This document shows, one piece after another, positions 25,870 through 34,493 of a DNA stretch of 64,000 nt (positions are counted from its first letter, which is position 1; each line of letters opens with the position of its first letter). The notes under the pieces are model-generated. The model had not been told where the DNA came from and searched no databases. It saw nothing but the letters and a program-made list of their open reading frames with translations. A program made the translations under genes and the position numbers. This DNA is from UBA9926 sp023261215 (GTDB lineage Bacteria > Pseudomonadota > Gammaproteobacteria > Pseudomonadales > Azotimanducaceae), in contig JAYPYV010000003.1 of assembly GCA_038136035.1 (NCBI GenBank), positions 62,001 through 126,000 of the forward strand, written 5' to 3'.

Positions 25870-27138
25870 TTGGACGATCCGTCGACTAGCCTGCTGTCCT
25901 GGGCACTACTTGTACTTGTCTTTCTTTCTGCCTACTTCTCAGCATCCGAGACGGCGATGATGGCGCTCAATCGATATCGCATGCGCCACCTCGCTAACGA
26001 AGGTCATGGTGGTGCGCGCAGAGCCACCCGACTGCTCGAGCGCCCGGATCGATTGCTGGGCGTCATTCTGATTGGCAACAACTTTGTCAATTTTTCAGCG
26101 GCGTCCATTGCCACCTTACTCGCAATCCAAATTCTGGGGGAACGTGGTGTCGCTTGGGCCCCTGTGATCTGTACTTTTGTATTTCTGATCTTTGCTGAAG
26201 TGGCACCCAAGACGATCGCGGCTAACTACCCCGAGCGCATCGCGCTGCCCTCCTCGCACATCCTGAGCTTGCTGTTACTGCTGCTTTGGCCTTTGGTCTG
26301 GGCCGTGTCTGCACTCTCTAATCTCCTTCTCAAACTTTTTGGTATTCGTCATCAACAAGGAGAGAACGATCACTTGAGCCGCGAGGAGTTGAGAACAGTC
26401 GTGTTCGAGGGCGCCAAGATCGCTTCCCAATCGCAAAACATGATGCTGGGTGTTCTGGATCTCGATGAGGTCACCGTTGATGACATCATGGTTCCCAAGA
26501 GTGACATCATTGGTATCGATCTTGATGACCCGCTTGAGGACATCATCGCCCAGCTGAGAAACGCTCAGCACACACGCTTGCCTGTCTTTCGAGAGGATAT
26601 CAATCACGTGGTGGGCATGCTTCACGTACGGGACGCCATCCGCTTTCTCACCAGTGAAGAACCCAATAAGGCCACCTTGTTACAGGAGATCGACGAGGTT
26701 TACTTCGTCCCAGAAAACACCGCACTGCATCGACAGATCAGAAACTTCCAGTCACGCAAGGAGCGGATCGCATTGGTGGTGGATGAATATGGCGACGTCC
26801 AAGGCATCGTCACGCTAGAGGATATTCTCGAAGAAATCGTTGGCGAATTTACGACAGATCTGGCCTCAGCAAGTTCAGATATTCATCCGCAAGAGGACGG
26901 GTCCTTCGTCGTCGATGGTGGCGCGACCATTCGGAGTATTAACCGGGCGTTGTCCTGGCATCTCCCGTCAGATGGTCCCAAAACGCTCAACGGATTAATG
27001 ACCGATCATTTGGAAACGTTTCCGGAGGCACCGGTCAGCATCGAAATTAATCGCTATCGTTTAGAAGTGGTTCGATTAAAAGATAACATGATCGCTACAG
27101 CGAAGCTGTCGATGCGACCACCTGGCGAAGACGATTAG
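25870..27138 (+). CDS. CorC/HlyC (CNNM-type) membrane transporter protein
   Basis: Member of the CNNM/CorC/UPF0053 family linked to magnesium or divalent cation efflux. The 422-aa product has an N-terminal DUF21 transmembrane domain (about residues 5-190) with SAYFSASETAMMALNRYRM at its start. A CBS pair (about 205-330; IMVPKSDIIGID, RLPVFREDINHVVGMLHV, VVDEYGDVQGIVTLEDILEE) precedes a C-terminal CorC_HlyC domain. Start is TTG 25870 with GGAGAG about 9 nt upstream. Likely co-transcribed with the CcsA-like gene; convergent with the kinase gene, 18 bp between stops. Older annotations call such genes hemolysins; no haemolysin role is implied. Confidence 0.9.
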   Translation: MDDPSTSLLSWALLVLVFLSAYFSASETAMMALNRYRMRHLANEGHGGARRATRLLERPDRLLGVILIGNNFVNFSAASIATLLAIQILGERGVAWAPVICTFVFLIFAEVAPKTIAANYPERIALPSSHILSLLLLLLWPLVWAVSALSNLLLKLFGIRHQQGENDHLSREELRTVVFEGAKIASQSQNMMLGVLDLDEVTVDDIMVPKSDIIGIDLDDPLEDIIAQLRNAQHTRLPVFREDINHVVGMLHVRDAIRFLTSEEPNKATLLQEIDEVYFVPENTALHRQIRNFQSRKERIALVVDEYGDVQGIVTLEDILEEIVGEFTTDLASASSDIHPQEDGSFVVDGGATIRSINRALSWHLPSDGPKTLNGLMTDHLETFPEAPVSIEINRYRLEVVRLKDNMIATAKLSMRPPGEDD

Positions 27139-27156
27139 CGCCACAAAGGGATCTCG

Positions 27157-30100
27157 CTATTTCATTCCCTCGATGGCTTGGATCACGGCGGCGAATGAAG
27201 GCTCTAAGGCCGGTGCTTGTTCAGTGATAACTGCCATGTCGTCAGACTTGCCTGCTTTTTCAAGCACCAAACAAATATCAGCAAGCTGATGAGCGCCCAC
27301 TGTTCGCGCCGAGGATTTCAATTTGTGTGCTTGCCGGCCGACGGCCTCAGCATCTCCCCACTCAACACCCTGCAAGATCAAGTCGACGGTCTCTCTTGAA
27401 ACCTCAACGAATTCGTCAAGAATGGTTTGCAGCATCTCATCGTCTCCAAAAAGATCCCGCATCTCGTCTAGATCAAGGACGGATGCTGCCGCAGGCGCTT
27501 CGATCTCCAGCCGTTCTGAGGGGGTCTCTTCATTGCCTGTCTCAGGCTGAAGCAGCGCGCTCGTTGGCACGTCTTCAAGGTCAGCAAAGGCAAAGGCTTC
27601 GGTTGGCGATGCCGACTTAGCCTTCAAATGGAGCCCAAGCATTTCCTGCAGCGCAGGGATCTCAAGCGGTTTAACCAAATAATCATCCATTCCCGCTTCA
27701 GCACAAGCTTCTCTTGCACCCTGCATGGCATTCGCTGTGATCGCGATGATCGGGAGACGGTGTCCTGTCCCCTCTTCGCTCTGCCTGATCTGGCGCGACA
27801 ATTCGTAGCCATCCATATTGGGCATATCACAGTCGGTAAGGAGTAATGCGATACCACCTTTTCGGTAACGATCCAGGGCTTGCACACCATCATTCGCCAA
27901 CTCGCAGGCCAGTCCGAGCGCATTGATCTGCCTTTGGATGACTTGTTGATTGATCACATTATCTTCTGCCACGAGAATTAATTGTCCCGCGGTCGAAGCC
28001 TCGCTCGCTGAAAGCGGAACGATTTCGGGAATCTCCTGTTCAGCCAAGCCCAGCATCGCAGGCTCGAAGTCAACGCGACTTAAACGAGCCACAGCAGCAA
28101 CCACATCCTGCCAATAGAGAGGGTTTGCGCTCAACACATAGTGATCATCAGACATCGCTCGAGATCGCCTGCGCTGGTCATTCGTTAGCGTTAGGAACCG
28201 CGCCTGATCAAATTGCGCTGAAACCTGCTTCAAGATCGCAGCGCTTTGCGACTCGTTGAATTCATTCGACAGTACGACCACGAGCTCAACACCCGGAAGC
28301 TGCTTGATTGTCTCGCCTAATTCCCCCGTACTTTTGACCATAAACGTCCGAACCCCGTGGGCACTGAGCATCATATTTAATGCGTCATAGGTCGCATTGG
28401 AACTTCCCACGTAGGCAACCCCAGCCACGCGCATATCGATTTTCGGTCGGCTGGTTGGTAAATCTTCCGCTGGTTCGAACCAAAGGTCGAAATAAAATTC
28501 CGAGCCTGCGCCGCGTTCACTGACGACGCCTATACTGCCCTCCATGGTTTCAACCAAGCGGCGACAAATCGATAGCCCTAGCCCCGTGCCTCCATAAATT
28601 CTCGAAGTGGACTTCTCCGCCTGGGCAAAATCTTCAAACAGGCCCTCCTGAGCTTCTTGAGAGATCCCTATCCCTTGATCAATGACAGAAAATTTGACAT
28701 GCGCACCGCGACCGGGTTGCTGATCAAGCAAGTCGATTCGCACCACGATCTCTGATCGAATCGGCGAAAACTTAATCGCGTTACCCACTAAGTTCGTCAA
28801 AATCTGACGGATTCTCAAATTGTCGATCATCAAATTAATGGGCAGAGTCGGATCGCCCTGGACGATCAGTAATTGCTGGTTTTTCGCGGCGTTAGGGGCC
28901 ACCACTGCGAGCGCCTGTTCGACCACTCCGATGGGATCGGACGGGGTTTTCTCTAACTCAATTTTTCCAGCTTCGATTTTTGAAATATCTAAGATGTCGT
29001 TAATCAAAGCGAGCAGCGAGTGCCCAGAATCCTTGATGGTGTTCAGCATCTCCTTTTGGTCATCATCGAGCTGCGTGCGCCTTAAAAGATCGACCATGCC
29101 GATGATCCCGTTCATCGGCGTCCGAATTTCGTGGCTCATACTTGCCAGGAAATTGCTTTTGGACGTCGCTGCGTTTTCAGCCGCCATGACCACCCGTCGT
29201 AACTCTGTTGTTTCAACCAACGTGACGACCTGCAAGCCTTCTGGAATCGAACTGAGATTGAGTCGCAGCCATCGATCCTCTGCGAGTGCCACATCGACCG
29301 AGCCAAACCCTATGTGCCGCGCATGCTCGAACCAGTCCGACAAGGACTCCGCGGCATCAGCACCCTGAATCTCTGGATCAAGTTCGTCATCTAGTGAAGT
29401 CAAAAGATCCTCGAACTGAGATTGGTTTGTCATGCGCTCGGCCAGCTCGGGGATCAATTGCCGCGCATGTCGATTCACGAAAGTCAGCACGCCCTGGCTG
29501 TCTATGATCATGAGCCCCTCAGAGAAATGCTCTGTTGCCAGACGCGCGGCCCGCTCGCTTGCCATCACCTGATCGATGAGGTGCACAAGACGATCCTCGC
29601 TAAAGAGATCGAGGCGCTGGTCAACGCTGATCAGCGCTTGCGTAGACTCTTCATTGTTCGACAACGGCACGAGCGTAACCAATTTGGCCTCGGGGGCCCA
29701 GATATCAAAATTCGTTGGCCGGAAGTTTAGAACCAGCCGCTCTTGGCCGCTTTTGCACCGAAGGATAAAGAGCCTTTCTCTAACTTGCACAGCCTGACCC
29801 GAGTTGAGGCCTGCTTGACCGTAGAGCACATCAGTGCTGGACTCTTGCGCAAGAAACGCGAAGGCCGGCTTACCTATCATTTCTTCCTCGGAGAAACCAA
29901 CAATATTCTGCAACGCAGAATTGACTTTCTGAATCACAAAGTTCACATGAATGAGTTGAGGCACTCTCGACAGATTGAATAAGCCCTCGAATTCGGCTCT
30001 CTGGGCTCCCGAAAGGAATAGGATCGGTTGAGCTAAACCCTCGGCTTCTTCAGCCATTGGCGAAACTGGTCCTGCCTCACTGGACACGCTTCCCCTCAGA

Positions 30101-30174
30101 CGCTGAAAAAGAACCAGCACGAGCCCAAGGACCCCAATCAACACAATGAGAAGAATTAACAGCAGATAAAACAT
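27157..30174 (-). CDS. Hybrid sensor histidine kinase (PAS-HK-REC-HPt)
   Basis: Membrane-anchored phosphorelay kinase, about 1005 aa from ATG 30174. In order: one N-terminal membrane helix (MFYLLLILLIVLIGVLGL); PAS-like regions at about residues 55-150 and 205-320; HisKA with SHEIRTPMNGIIGM near 350; HATPase with NLVGNAIKFSP and GTGLGLSICRRL; a degenerate receiver-like domain (about 565-680) lacking the phospho-acceptor Asp pattern; an intact receiver (LLTDCDMPNMDGYEL, KPLEIPAL); and an HPt domain with RQAHKLKSSART. The layout resembles BarA/GacS-type tripartite kinases, but those have HAMP and a periplasmic loop, not seen here. Signal and partner regulator are unknown. Confidence 0.88.
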   Translation of the reverse strand: MFYLLLILLIVLIGVLGLVLVLFQRLRGSVSSEAGPVSPMAEEAEGLAQPILFLSGAQRAEFEGLFNLSRVPQLIHVNFVIQKVNSALQNIVGFSEEEMIGKPAFAFLAQESSTDVLYGQAGLNSGQAVQVRERLFILRCKSGQERLVLNFRPTNFDIWAPEAKLVTLVPLSNNEESTQALISVDQRLDLFSEDRLVHLIDQVMASERAARLATEHFSEGLMIIDSQGVLTFVNRHARQLIPELAERMTNQSQFEDLLTSLDDELDPEIQGADAAESLSDWFEHARHIGFGSVDVALAEDRWLRLNLSSIPEGLQVVTLVETTELRRVVMAAENAATSKSNFLASMSHEIRTPMNGIIGMVDLLRRTQLDDDQKEMLNTIKDSGHSLLALINDILDISKIEAGKIELEKTPSDPIGVVEQALAVVAPNAAKNQQLLIVQGDPTLPINLMIDNLRIRQILTNLVGNAIKFSPIRSEIVVRIDLLDQQPGRGAHVKFSVIDQGIGISQEAQEGLFEDFAQAEKSTSRIYGGTGLGLSICRRLVETMEGSIGVVSERGAGSEFYFDLWFEPAEDLPTSRPKIDMRVAGVAYVGSSNATYDALNMMLSAHGVRTFMVKSTGELGETIKQLPGVELVVVLSNEFNESQSAAILKQVSAQFDQARFLTLTNDQRRRSRAMSDDHYVLSANPLYWQDVVAAVARLSRVDFEPAMLGLAEQEIPEIVPLSASEASTAGQLILVAEDNVINQQVIQRQINALGLACELANDGVQALDRYRKGGIALLLTDCDMPNMDGYELSRQIRQSEEGTGHRLPIIAITANAMQGAREACAEAGMDDYLVKPLEIPALQEMLGLHLKAKSASPTEAFAFADLEDVPTSALLQPETGNEETPSERLEIEAPAAASVLDLDEMRDLFGDDEMLQTILDEFVEVSRETVDLILQGVEWGDAEAVGRQAHKLKSSARTVGAHQLADICLVLEKAGKSDDMAVITEQAPALEPSFAAVIQAIEGMK

Positions 30175-30223
30175 GAGCTCACTACTCAAGAAACACTCCG
30201 CCAAAAAGGGGACATTAGCCGGA

Positions 30224-30236
30224 GTCTAGCCTAGAC
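30224..30236. promoter_or_regulatory. Perfect dyad upstream of the hybrid kinase gene
   Basis: GTCTAG-C-CTAGAC is a 6+1+6 perfect inverted repeat lying 50 bp upstream of the kinase ATG, within its likely promoter region. Such a short dyad can be an operator for a dimeric regulator; nothing identifies the protein. Confidence 0.35.
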
Positions 30237-30545
30237 CCCAATTTATTTGAATGAGCGCAGGAAGATCTGCGAGCGAGCGACCATCTCGAAGTCATAGGAT
30301 GACTGATCGTCAGCGCCTGGTTTAGATGTAAAAGAAGGGCCTCACGATCGAAGAATCGCGCGTCTTTGGGATTGGGCATCGCGGTTTCGGCGAATCAGCC
30401 TTGCATCTCGCCTTCAATCAGCACCATCGTTACGTGAACACACGCCAGAAAGGCTCGCTTAATGAACCTTGATCTATCGCCGCCGCTCTATCAAATCACT
30501 GCGCAGTCAGCTCGGCTCAAATTCAGCGACGGCACACCAAGGCCT

Positions 30546-30613
30546 TAGGAGCTATCTGCGAAGAACTCCGCAGCGCATCTTCGGCGAAAGACGCCGTCCG
30601 CCTCAAGCTCCTA
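30546..30613 (-). other. Potential three-way-junction RNA structure 3' of leuA
   Basis: An 8-bp closing helix (TAGGAGCT 30546-30553 with AGCTCCTA 30606-30613) encloses two hairpins: CTGCG/CGCAG at 30556-30573 (8-nt loop) and CGGCG/CGCCG at 30582-30596 (5-nt loop). It starts 15 bases beyond the leuA stop. No T-tract follows, so it is not a standard terminator. It may be a 3'-UTR structure or chance. Confidence 0.35.
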
Positions 30614-30627
30614 GCCAACCTTGCCAT

Positions 30628-32337
30628 TTATTGCCGCCACTTCCGATTAAGCGCTGCGATAATCGAATTGAAGGAGGCTGTGGTGGTATTTGCACTGATT
30701 CCCACGCCGAAGTGCTTTTGCCCTTCGCCGTCGCTCAACGCAATGATGCTGATCGCTTTGGCATTACTGCCCTCATTCATGGCGTACTCTTGGTAGTCCA
30801 CCACGTTGAGTGCTTCATTGATCGATTGGGATAGCGCCGCAACAAAGGCATCAATAGGCCCAGACCCTTCGCCACTGATTTGCATCTCGCTCTCGGAAAT
30901 TTTGATGACCGCCTGGCAGGTCTCTCGATCCGCGCCAGTGCTCTTCACCTCATAGCTCAGGAGCTGATAAGGCCCTGGCACTTCGACCATTTCACTCACA
31001 AAGGTCGACCAGATCATATCTGCCTTAAGCTCACCGCCATCTTGTTCTGAGACCCGCTGGATGATCGGCGACAACTCAACCAGGAGTTCACGAGGCAGAT
31101 GCACGCCAAAATAATTCTCCAGAATAAAGGCCACACCGCCCTTGCCAGACTGACTATTGACCCGCACGGTTTCACGATAAGAGCCGCCCACATCGGCGGG
31201 ATCAATGGGCAAGTACGGCACTTCCCAGGCGCCATCGGAGCCTGATTCCACATAGGCCATTCCCTTGCGGATTGCATCTTGGTGCGAGCCTGAGAACGCC
31301 GTAAAGACCAAATCACCGGCGTAAGGCTGACGTACGTGAATAGGAATCTTGGTGCAGGACTCAGAGACCTCTACGATACGAGGCATATCTGACAAGTAGA
31401 GTTCTGGATCAACACCTTGGGAGAACAGATTCATCGCCATGGTGATGACATCACAGTTGCCCGTGCGCTCACCATTGCCGAACAACGTGCCTTCAATGCG
31501 TTCAGCGCCAGCCATCAAGCCCAATTCAGAGGCAGCCACCCCGGTGCCCCGATCGTTATGAGTATGGAGGCTGATAATCGCTTGGTCTCGGTTGGGTAAC
31601 CTTTTAATGAAGTACTCGATTTGATCCGCATAAATGTTGGGCGTTGCCATTTCGACGGTTGATGGCAAATTCAAAATCACTTTCTCATCGCCCGTGGGCG
31701 CCCAAACCGCCATCACTGCGGCGCAAATATCCACCGCAAAGTCCATTTCCGTCGCGGTAAAACTCTCGGGAGAATATTCCAGAACCACTTCAGTGCCTGA
31801 AGCGACAAGCTCTCGGGTATTCGCCTTCACGATTTCCGTCGCATCGGTCGCGAGCTTAATGATCTCTTCTTGCGACATGCCAAACACTACCCGACGCTGC
31901 AGCGTCGACGTGGAATTGTAGAGATGAAAAATCACCCTCGGCGCGCCTGCCACAGCCTCACATGTTCGCTTGATGAGTTCCTCTCTTGCCTGACAGAGCA
32001 CCTGAATGGTCACATCGCTAGGAATCAAGTCCTCATCAATGATCTTTCGAACAAAATCAAAATCGGTTTGCGAGGCTGCAGGAAAGCCGACCTCGATTTC
32101 TTTGAACCCGACATCGACCAACAAGTCGTAAAGCCGTTGTTTCTCTTCGGGCGACATGGGCTCAATCAGCGCTTGATTGCCATCTCGAAGGTCTACGCTG
32201 CACCACTTAGGCGCCGTCTTGATTTCTTGGTCGGGCCAGGTCCGATCTTTCAAGTCAATTTTGGGGAAGGGTTTGTACTTCTGAAACGGCATGACCTTTC
32301 GATGGGCGGTCTCTGCGTCTGATGGTTGAATGCTCAT
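30628..32337 (-). CDS. leuA: 2-isopropylmalate synthase
   Basis: Condenses acetyl-CoA with 2-oxoisovalerate, the committed step of leucine synthesis. The 569-aa product is the long form found in Pseudomonas and yeast, opening with FQKYKPFPKIDLKDRTWP. The TIM-barrel carries the metal and substrate motif SVDLRDGNQALIEPM, SLHTHNDRGTGVAASELGL and the GNGERTGNCDVITM loop. The C-terminal LeuA dimer regulatory domain (about 430-565) gives leucine feedback. ATG 32337 is preceded by a 29-codon leucine-rich leader ORF and hairpins (32366-32500), so expression is very probably controlled by attenuation. No other leu genes are in the window. Confidence 0.96.
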   Translation of the reverse strand: MSIQPSDAETAHRKVMPFQKYKPFPKIDLKDRTWPDQEIKTAPKWCSVDLRDGNQALIEPMSPEEKQRLYDLLVDVGFKEIEVGFPAASQTDFDFVRKIIDEDLIPSDVTIQVLCQAREELIKRTCEAVAGAPRVIFHLYNSTSTLQRRVVFGMSQEEIIKLATDATEIVKANTRELVASGTEVVLEYSPESFTATEMDFAVDICAAVMAVWAPTGDEKVILNLPSTVEMATPNIYADQIEYFIKRLPNRDQAIISLHTHNDRGTGVAASELGLMAGAERIEGTLFGNGERTGNCDVITMAMNLFSQGVDPELYLSDMPRIVEVSESCTKIPIHVRQPYAGDLVFTAFSGSHQDAIRKGMAYVESGSDGAWEVPYLPIDPADVGGSYRETVRVNSQSGKGGVAFILENYFGVHLPRELLVELSPIIQRVSEQDGGELKADMIWSTFVSEMVEVPGPYQLLSYEVKSTGADRETCQAVIKISESEMQISGEGSGPIDAFVAALSQSINEALNVVDYQEYAMNEGSNAKAISIIALSDGEGQKHFGVGISANTTTASFNSIIAALNRKWRQ

Positions 32338-32365
32338 GATAATTTCTCTGCTACAAGTAAACGTC

Positions 32366-32443
32366 GCCTCGGTAGAGGCCCAGATCGCTGTAGGAATTGG
32401 TAACGGCCGCCTACAACGGCAGTCGTAGTAGCAAAAGGCGGCC
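32366..32443 (-). promoter_or_regulatory. leuA attenuator hairpins
   Basis: On the minus strand GGCCGCC (32443-32437) can pair with GGCGGCC (32411-32405), a 7-bp stem whose loop holds the leucine codons of the leader peptide, as in a 1:2 pause hairpin. Further on, GCCTC-TACC-GAGGC (32379-32366) forms a 5-bp hairpin with a tetraloop just before leuA, the terminator candidate. The tail GACGTTTACTT is only moderately T-rich. A competing antiterminator could use GGCC at 32408-32405 with GGCC at 32380-32377 (only 4 bp). The exact switch is inference. Confidence 0.6.
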
Positions 32444-32500
32444 AGTCAGCAGAGCTGAAGCCTGTAGAGAAGCAAAAAATACTGAAGTTGCGCTGTTCAT
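32411..32500 (-). CDS. leuL: leu leader peptide
   Basis: A 29-codon ORF, ATG 32500 to TAG 32413-32411, ends in RLLLLRLPL with codons CTT TTG CTA CTA CGA CTG CCG TTG. Nine of 29 residues are leucine, six of them in the last eight codons, several using normally rare Leu codons. This is the classical sensor of leucyl-tRNA supply in transcription attenuation: ribosome stalling at the Leu run would free downstream RNA to form an antiterminator. The start lies about 53 nt after the predicted transcription start; the Shine-Dalgarno is weak. It is too short for usual gene calling. Confidence 0.85.
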   Translation of the reverse strand: MNSATSVFFASLQASALLTGRLLLLRLPL

Positions 32501-32559
32501 GGGCCAGGTATCTTGGACTCGGTACGATTCCGTATTCACCATTTGGTTAAGCGGCGATT

Positions 32560-32588
32560 ACTATACCCCGGTCGTTGAGGCCTGCCAA
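32560..32588 (-). promoter_or_regulatory. leuA sigma-70 promoter
   Basis: On the minus strand TTGGCA (32588-32583), a 17-bp spacer and TATAGT (32565-32560) give a near-consensus sigma-70 promoter. Transcription would begin near 32553, upstream of the leader peptide and attenuator, exactly where a leu operon promoter is expected. Confidence 0.7.
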
Positions 32589-32736
32589 GGCCGACTCGGC
32601 GCACCATGGAGAGGCCTTCGACGACCTCTGTTCACACGGCTTAGGTTGTCGTGGGGCTTCACATCGCTCTTGTGTCGTCTTCTTGACTCAATTCGTCCTA
32701 TAGAGTTCGCATGATCACGTGATCCTCGTCCGAACT

Positions 32737-33261
32737 TCAAGGATCGATTGCCTCTAATTCCCGCTTGAACCGTCGCCCATTGTCCACATAGTGCGCAGCA
32801 CTTGCTCTTAATCCCGCCATCTGCTCCTCACTCAAGGTTCGGACGACTTTCCCGGGGGAGCCCATCACAAGTGACCCATCTGGGATCTCTTTGCCCTCTG
32901 GAATGAGGGCATTGGCGCCAATTAAACACCCCTTACCAATCTTCGCACCGTTCAACACCACCGCATTGATTCCGATCAGCGACCCTTCACCGATGGTACA
33001 GCCATGTAACATCACTTGATGCCCAACCGTGACGTTCGGGCCCACATTGAGCGGCGAGCCAGGGTCAACATGGAGCACTGAACCGTCCTGAATATTACTG
33101 TTTTCACCAATCACGATGTCGTCACCATCACCCCTCAAGACGGCGTTGAACCAAATGCTAACCCCAGCTGCAAGCTTCACGCGGCCAATGACCGATGCAT
33201 TCTCAGCAACCCAAGTATCCTCGTGGCATTCGGGTATCCATTGCCCTAAACGATAAATCAA
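32737..33261 (-). CDS. Gamma-carbonic anhydrase family protein (YrdA-like)
   Basis: Left-handed beta-helix protein of the gamma-carbonic anhydrase/YrdA group. The 174-aa product is made of hexapeptide repeats over about residues 10-150 (ASVIGRVKL, SLIGINAVVLNG, CLIGANALIPEG). Candidate metal-binding His residues are in SVLHVDPG, TVGHQVML and MLHGC, the usual three positions. Start TTG 33261 has GGAGAG upstream at good spacing. Some members are carbonic anhydrases; many YrdA/CaiE types show little activity, so the reaction is uncertain. Confidence 0.88.
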   Translation of the reverse strand: MIYRLGQWIPECHEDTWVAENASVIGRVKLAAGVSIWFNAVLRGDGDDIVIGENSNIQDGSVLHVDPGSPLNVGPNVTVGHQVMLHGCTIGEGSLIGINAVVLNGAKIGKGCLIGANALIPEGKEIPDGSLVMGSPGKVVRTLSEEQMAGLRASAAHYVDNGRRFKRELEAIDP

Positions 33262-33608
33262 ACCTACTCTCCTTCTTAACCGCCCGGTGCCGGCAATCCA
33301 TCGATCGATCCACCTGAGCCTTTTCTATCACCCTTCAACAACTGATTGTTTTTTCAGCACATGGCTCGGAACCCACGTTCAACTCGCTGGGCCACGAACA
33401 CTCGCGTTTCATCAAGACGCTGCTCAAGGCTTATTGCGTAGGCGCCTCTCGGCTCGAGGAAGCAGGTCTTTGAAAACACGATGTGCGTCCAGTTGCTGGG
33501 ACACTTTCACTCTTTTCTCACGCTTATCTTGGCCTGATCAGGCTGCGCTGACCAGGGCGAATTCGAGTCCTCTCTCCTGACTCTAGATCTGCCTGCTCTG
33601 CTAGAACC
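33262..33608. other. 347-bp spacer with a 12-bp palindrome
   Basis: Between the CoA-Nudix gene and the gamma-carbonic anhydrase gene, both on the minus strand. No credible gene. GCCTGATCAGGC at 33532-33543 is a perfect 12-bp palindrome and a possible operator. The rest shows nothing I recognise. Confidence 0.35.
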
Positions 33609-34178
33609 TCAAGGCCCGCGACAGACCCGCAGAAGGGAGGCCAGGATCAGCGCCGTCAGACCCCAAATCCGATACCCCTCGTATTGGTAAACCGGTGCCC
33701 ATTGGGTTTGTCCGTGTCGATCCAAACGCTCGACTTCTCTCGGGGGATGGGCATTAAGCCAGCGCCAAGGGACCTCAAACACTGAAGCAACCTCATCGGG
33801 ATTCGGTAAAAGTGGCTGGTCCTCATCGATCGTACAAACATATGGCGTGACCCACAATCCGAACTTGGACACCTCGCCTGGCAGCACCCCGAGCAGCCTG
33901 GGAACCTGCGTTGGAATGCCGATTTCCTCAAAAGTTTCTCTCAAGCACGCCGACCAGGGCGTGGCATCTTCAGGATCAACACGCCCCCCTGGCCAAGCGA
34001 CCTCGCCGCCGTGACTGCTCAGATTCGATGTGCGTTGGGTCAAAATTAACGTGGGTTCCGATCCTTCTCGAATCAGCACCATGACGACTGCGAGCGGACT
34101 GTCAGACAGCGATGCAGGCGGCGCAAGCGGTTCCGAATTTCGTAATGCTGCCTCAATGGCCTCAATGATTGAACTCAT
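33609..34178 (-). CDS. Nudix hydrolase, CoA pyrophosphatase (NudL-like)
   Basis: Predicted coenzyme A diphosphatase that hydrolyses CoA to 4'-phosphopantetheine and 3',5'-ADP. The product is about 189 aa from ATG 34178, which has GGGAG 6 nt upstream (an ATG two codons earlier is too close to that site). It carries the CoA-Nudix block with WPGGRVDPEDA followed by CLRETFEEIGI, where RETFEE supplies the Nudix metal ligands. LLGVLPGEVSKFGLWVTPYV and the C-terminal YRIWGLTALIL are typical of the NudL/YeaB group. Confidence 0.88.
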   Translation of the reverse strand: MSSIIEAIEAALRNSEPLAPPASLSDSPLAVVMVLIREGSEPTLILTQRTSNLSSHGGEVAWPGGRVDPEDATPWSACLRETFEEIGIPTQVPRLLGVLPGEVSKFGLWVTPYVCTIDEDQPLLPNPDEVASVFEVPWRWLNAHPPREVERLDRHGQTQWAPVYQYEGYRIWGLTALILASLLRVCRGP

Positions 34179-34493
34179 CGCCATCTCCCTTGTTCAATAT
34201 TTCCACTGATGCAACCCCCATCGAGCGCCCCTTCAGATCGAATGCCCTCCTTGCTGACTCACCGAGCGGAAAGAACGAGATCAGCTGTTTTGGCGGAGCC
34301 TTTAGACCCTTTCCTTCGCATCTGATCTTATAACGGCGTCCCGTCGGCTGCTCAAAGTCGCGGATTTATCGACCTTTTTGGACAACCGTCGAAGAACGAA
34401 ATTTAAGCCAACACCTCATCCACAGCCACCTAGCAATTGGCGTCTTGGTTTTGGACCCTGTGACTTCACCCGATTCATCCCTATACTCCGCTC
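34179..34493. other. 315-bp divergent spacer between two Nudix genes
   Basis: Holds promoters for both divergent Nudix genes. For the rightward gene, GTGACT at 34460-34465, a 16-bp spacer and TATACT at 34482-34487 form a promoter candidate whose start point would coincide with the ATG at 34494. Nothing else was recognised. Confidence 0.4.

Larger units (their letters stand above)
30175..30627. other. 453-bp spacer between hybrid kinase and leuA
   Basis: No gene recognised. It contains the dyad at 30224-30236 near the kinase start and a fold with three-way-junction potential at 30546-30613 just 3' of leuA. The middle 300 bases show nothing I can name. Confidence 0.45.
32338..32736 (-). other. 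399-bp leuA upstream region
   Basis: Contains the complete leuA control region: sigma-70-like promoter (32560-32588), leader ORF (32411-32500) and hairpins (32366-32443). The remaining part, 32589-32736 towards the gamma-carbonic anhydrase stop, shows nothing recognisable. Confidence 0.6.
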
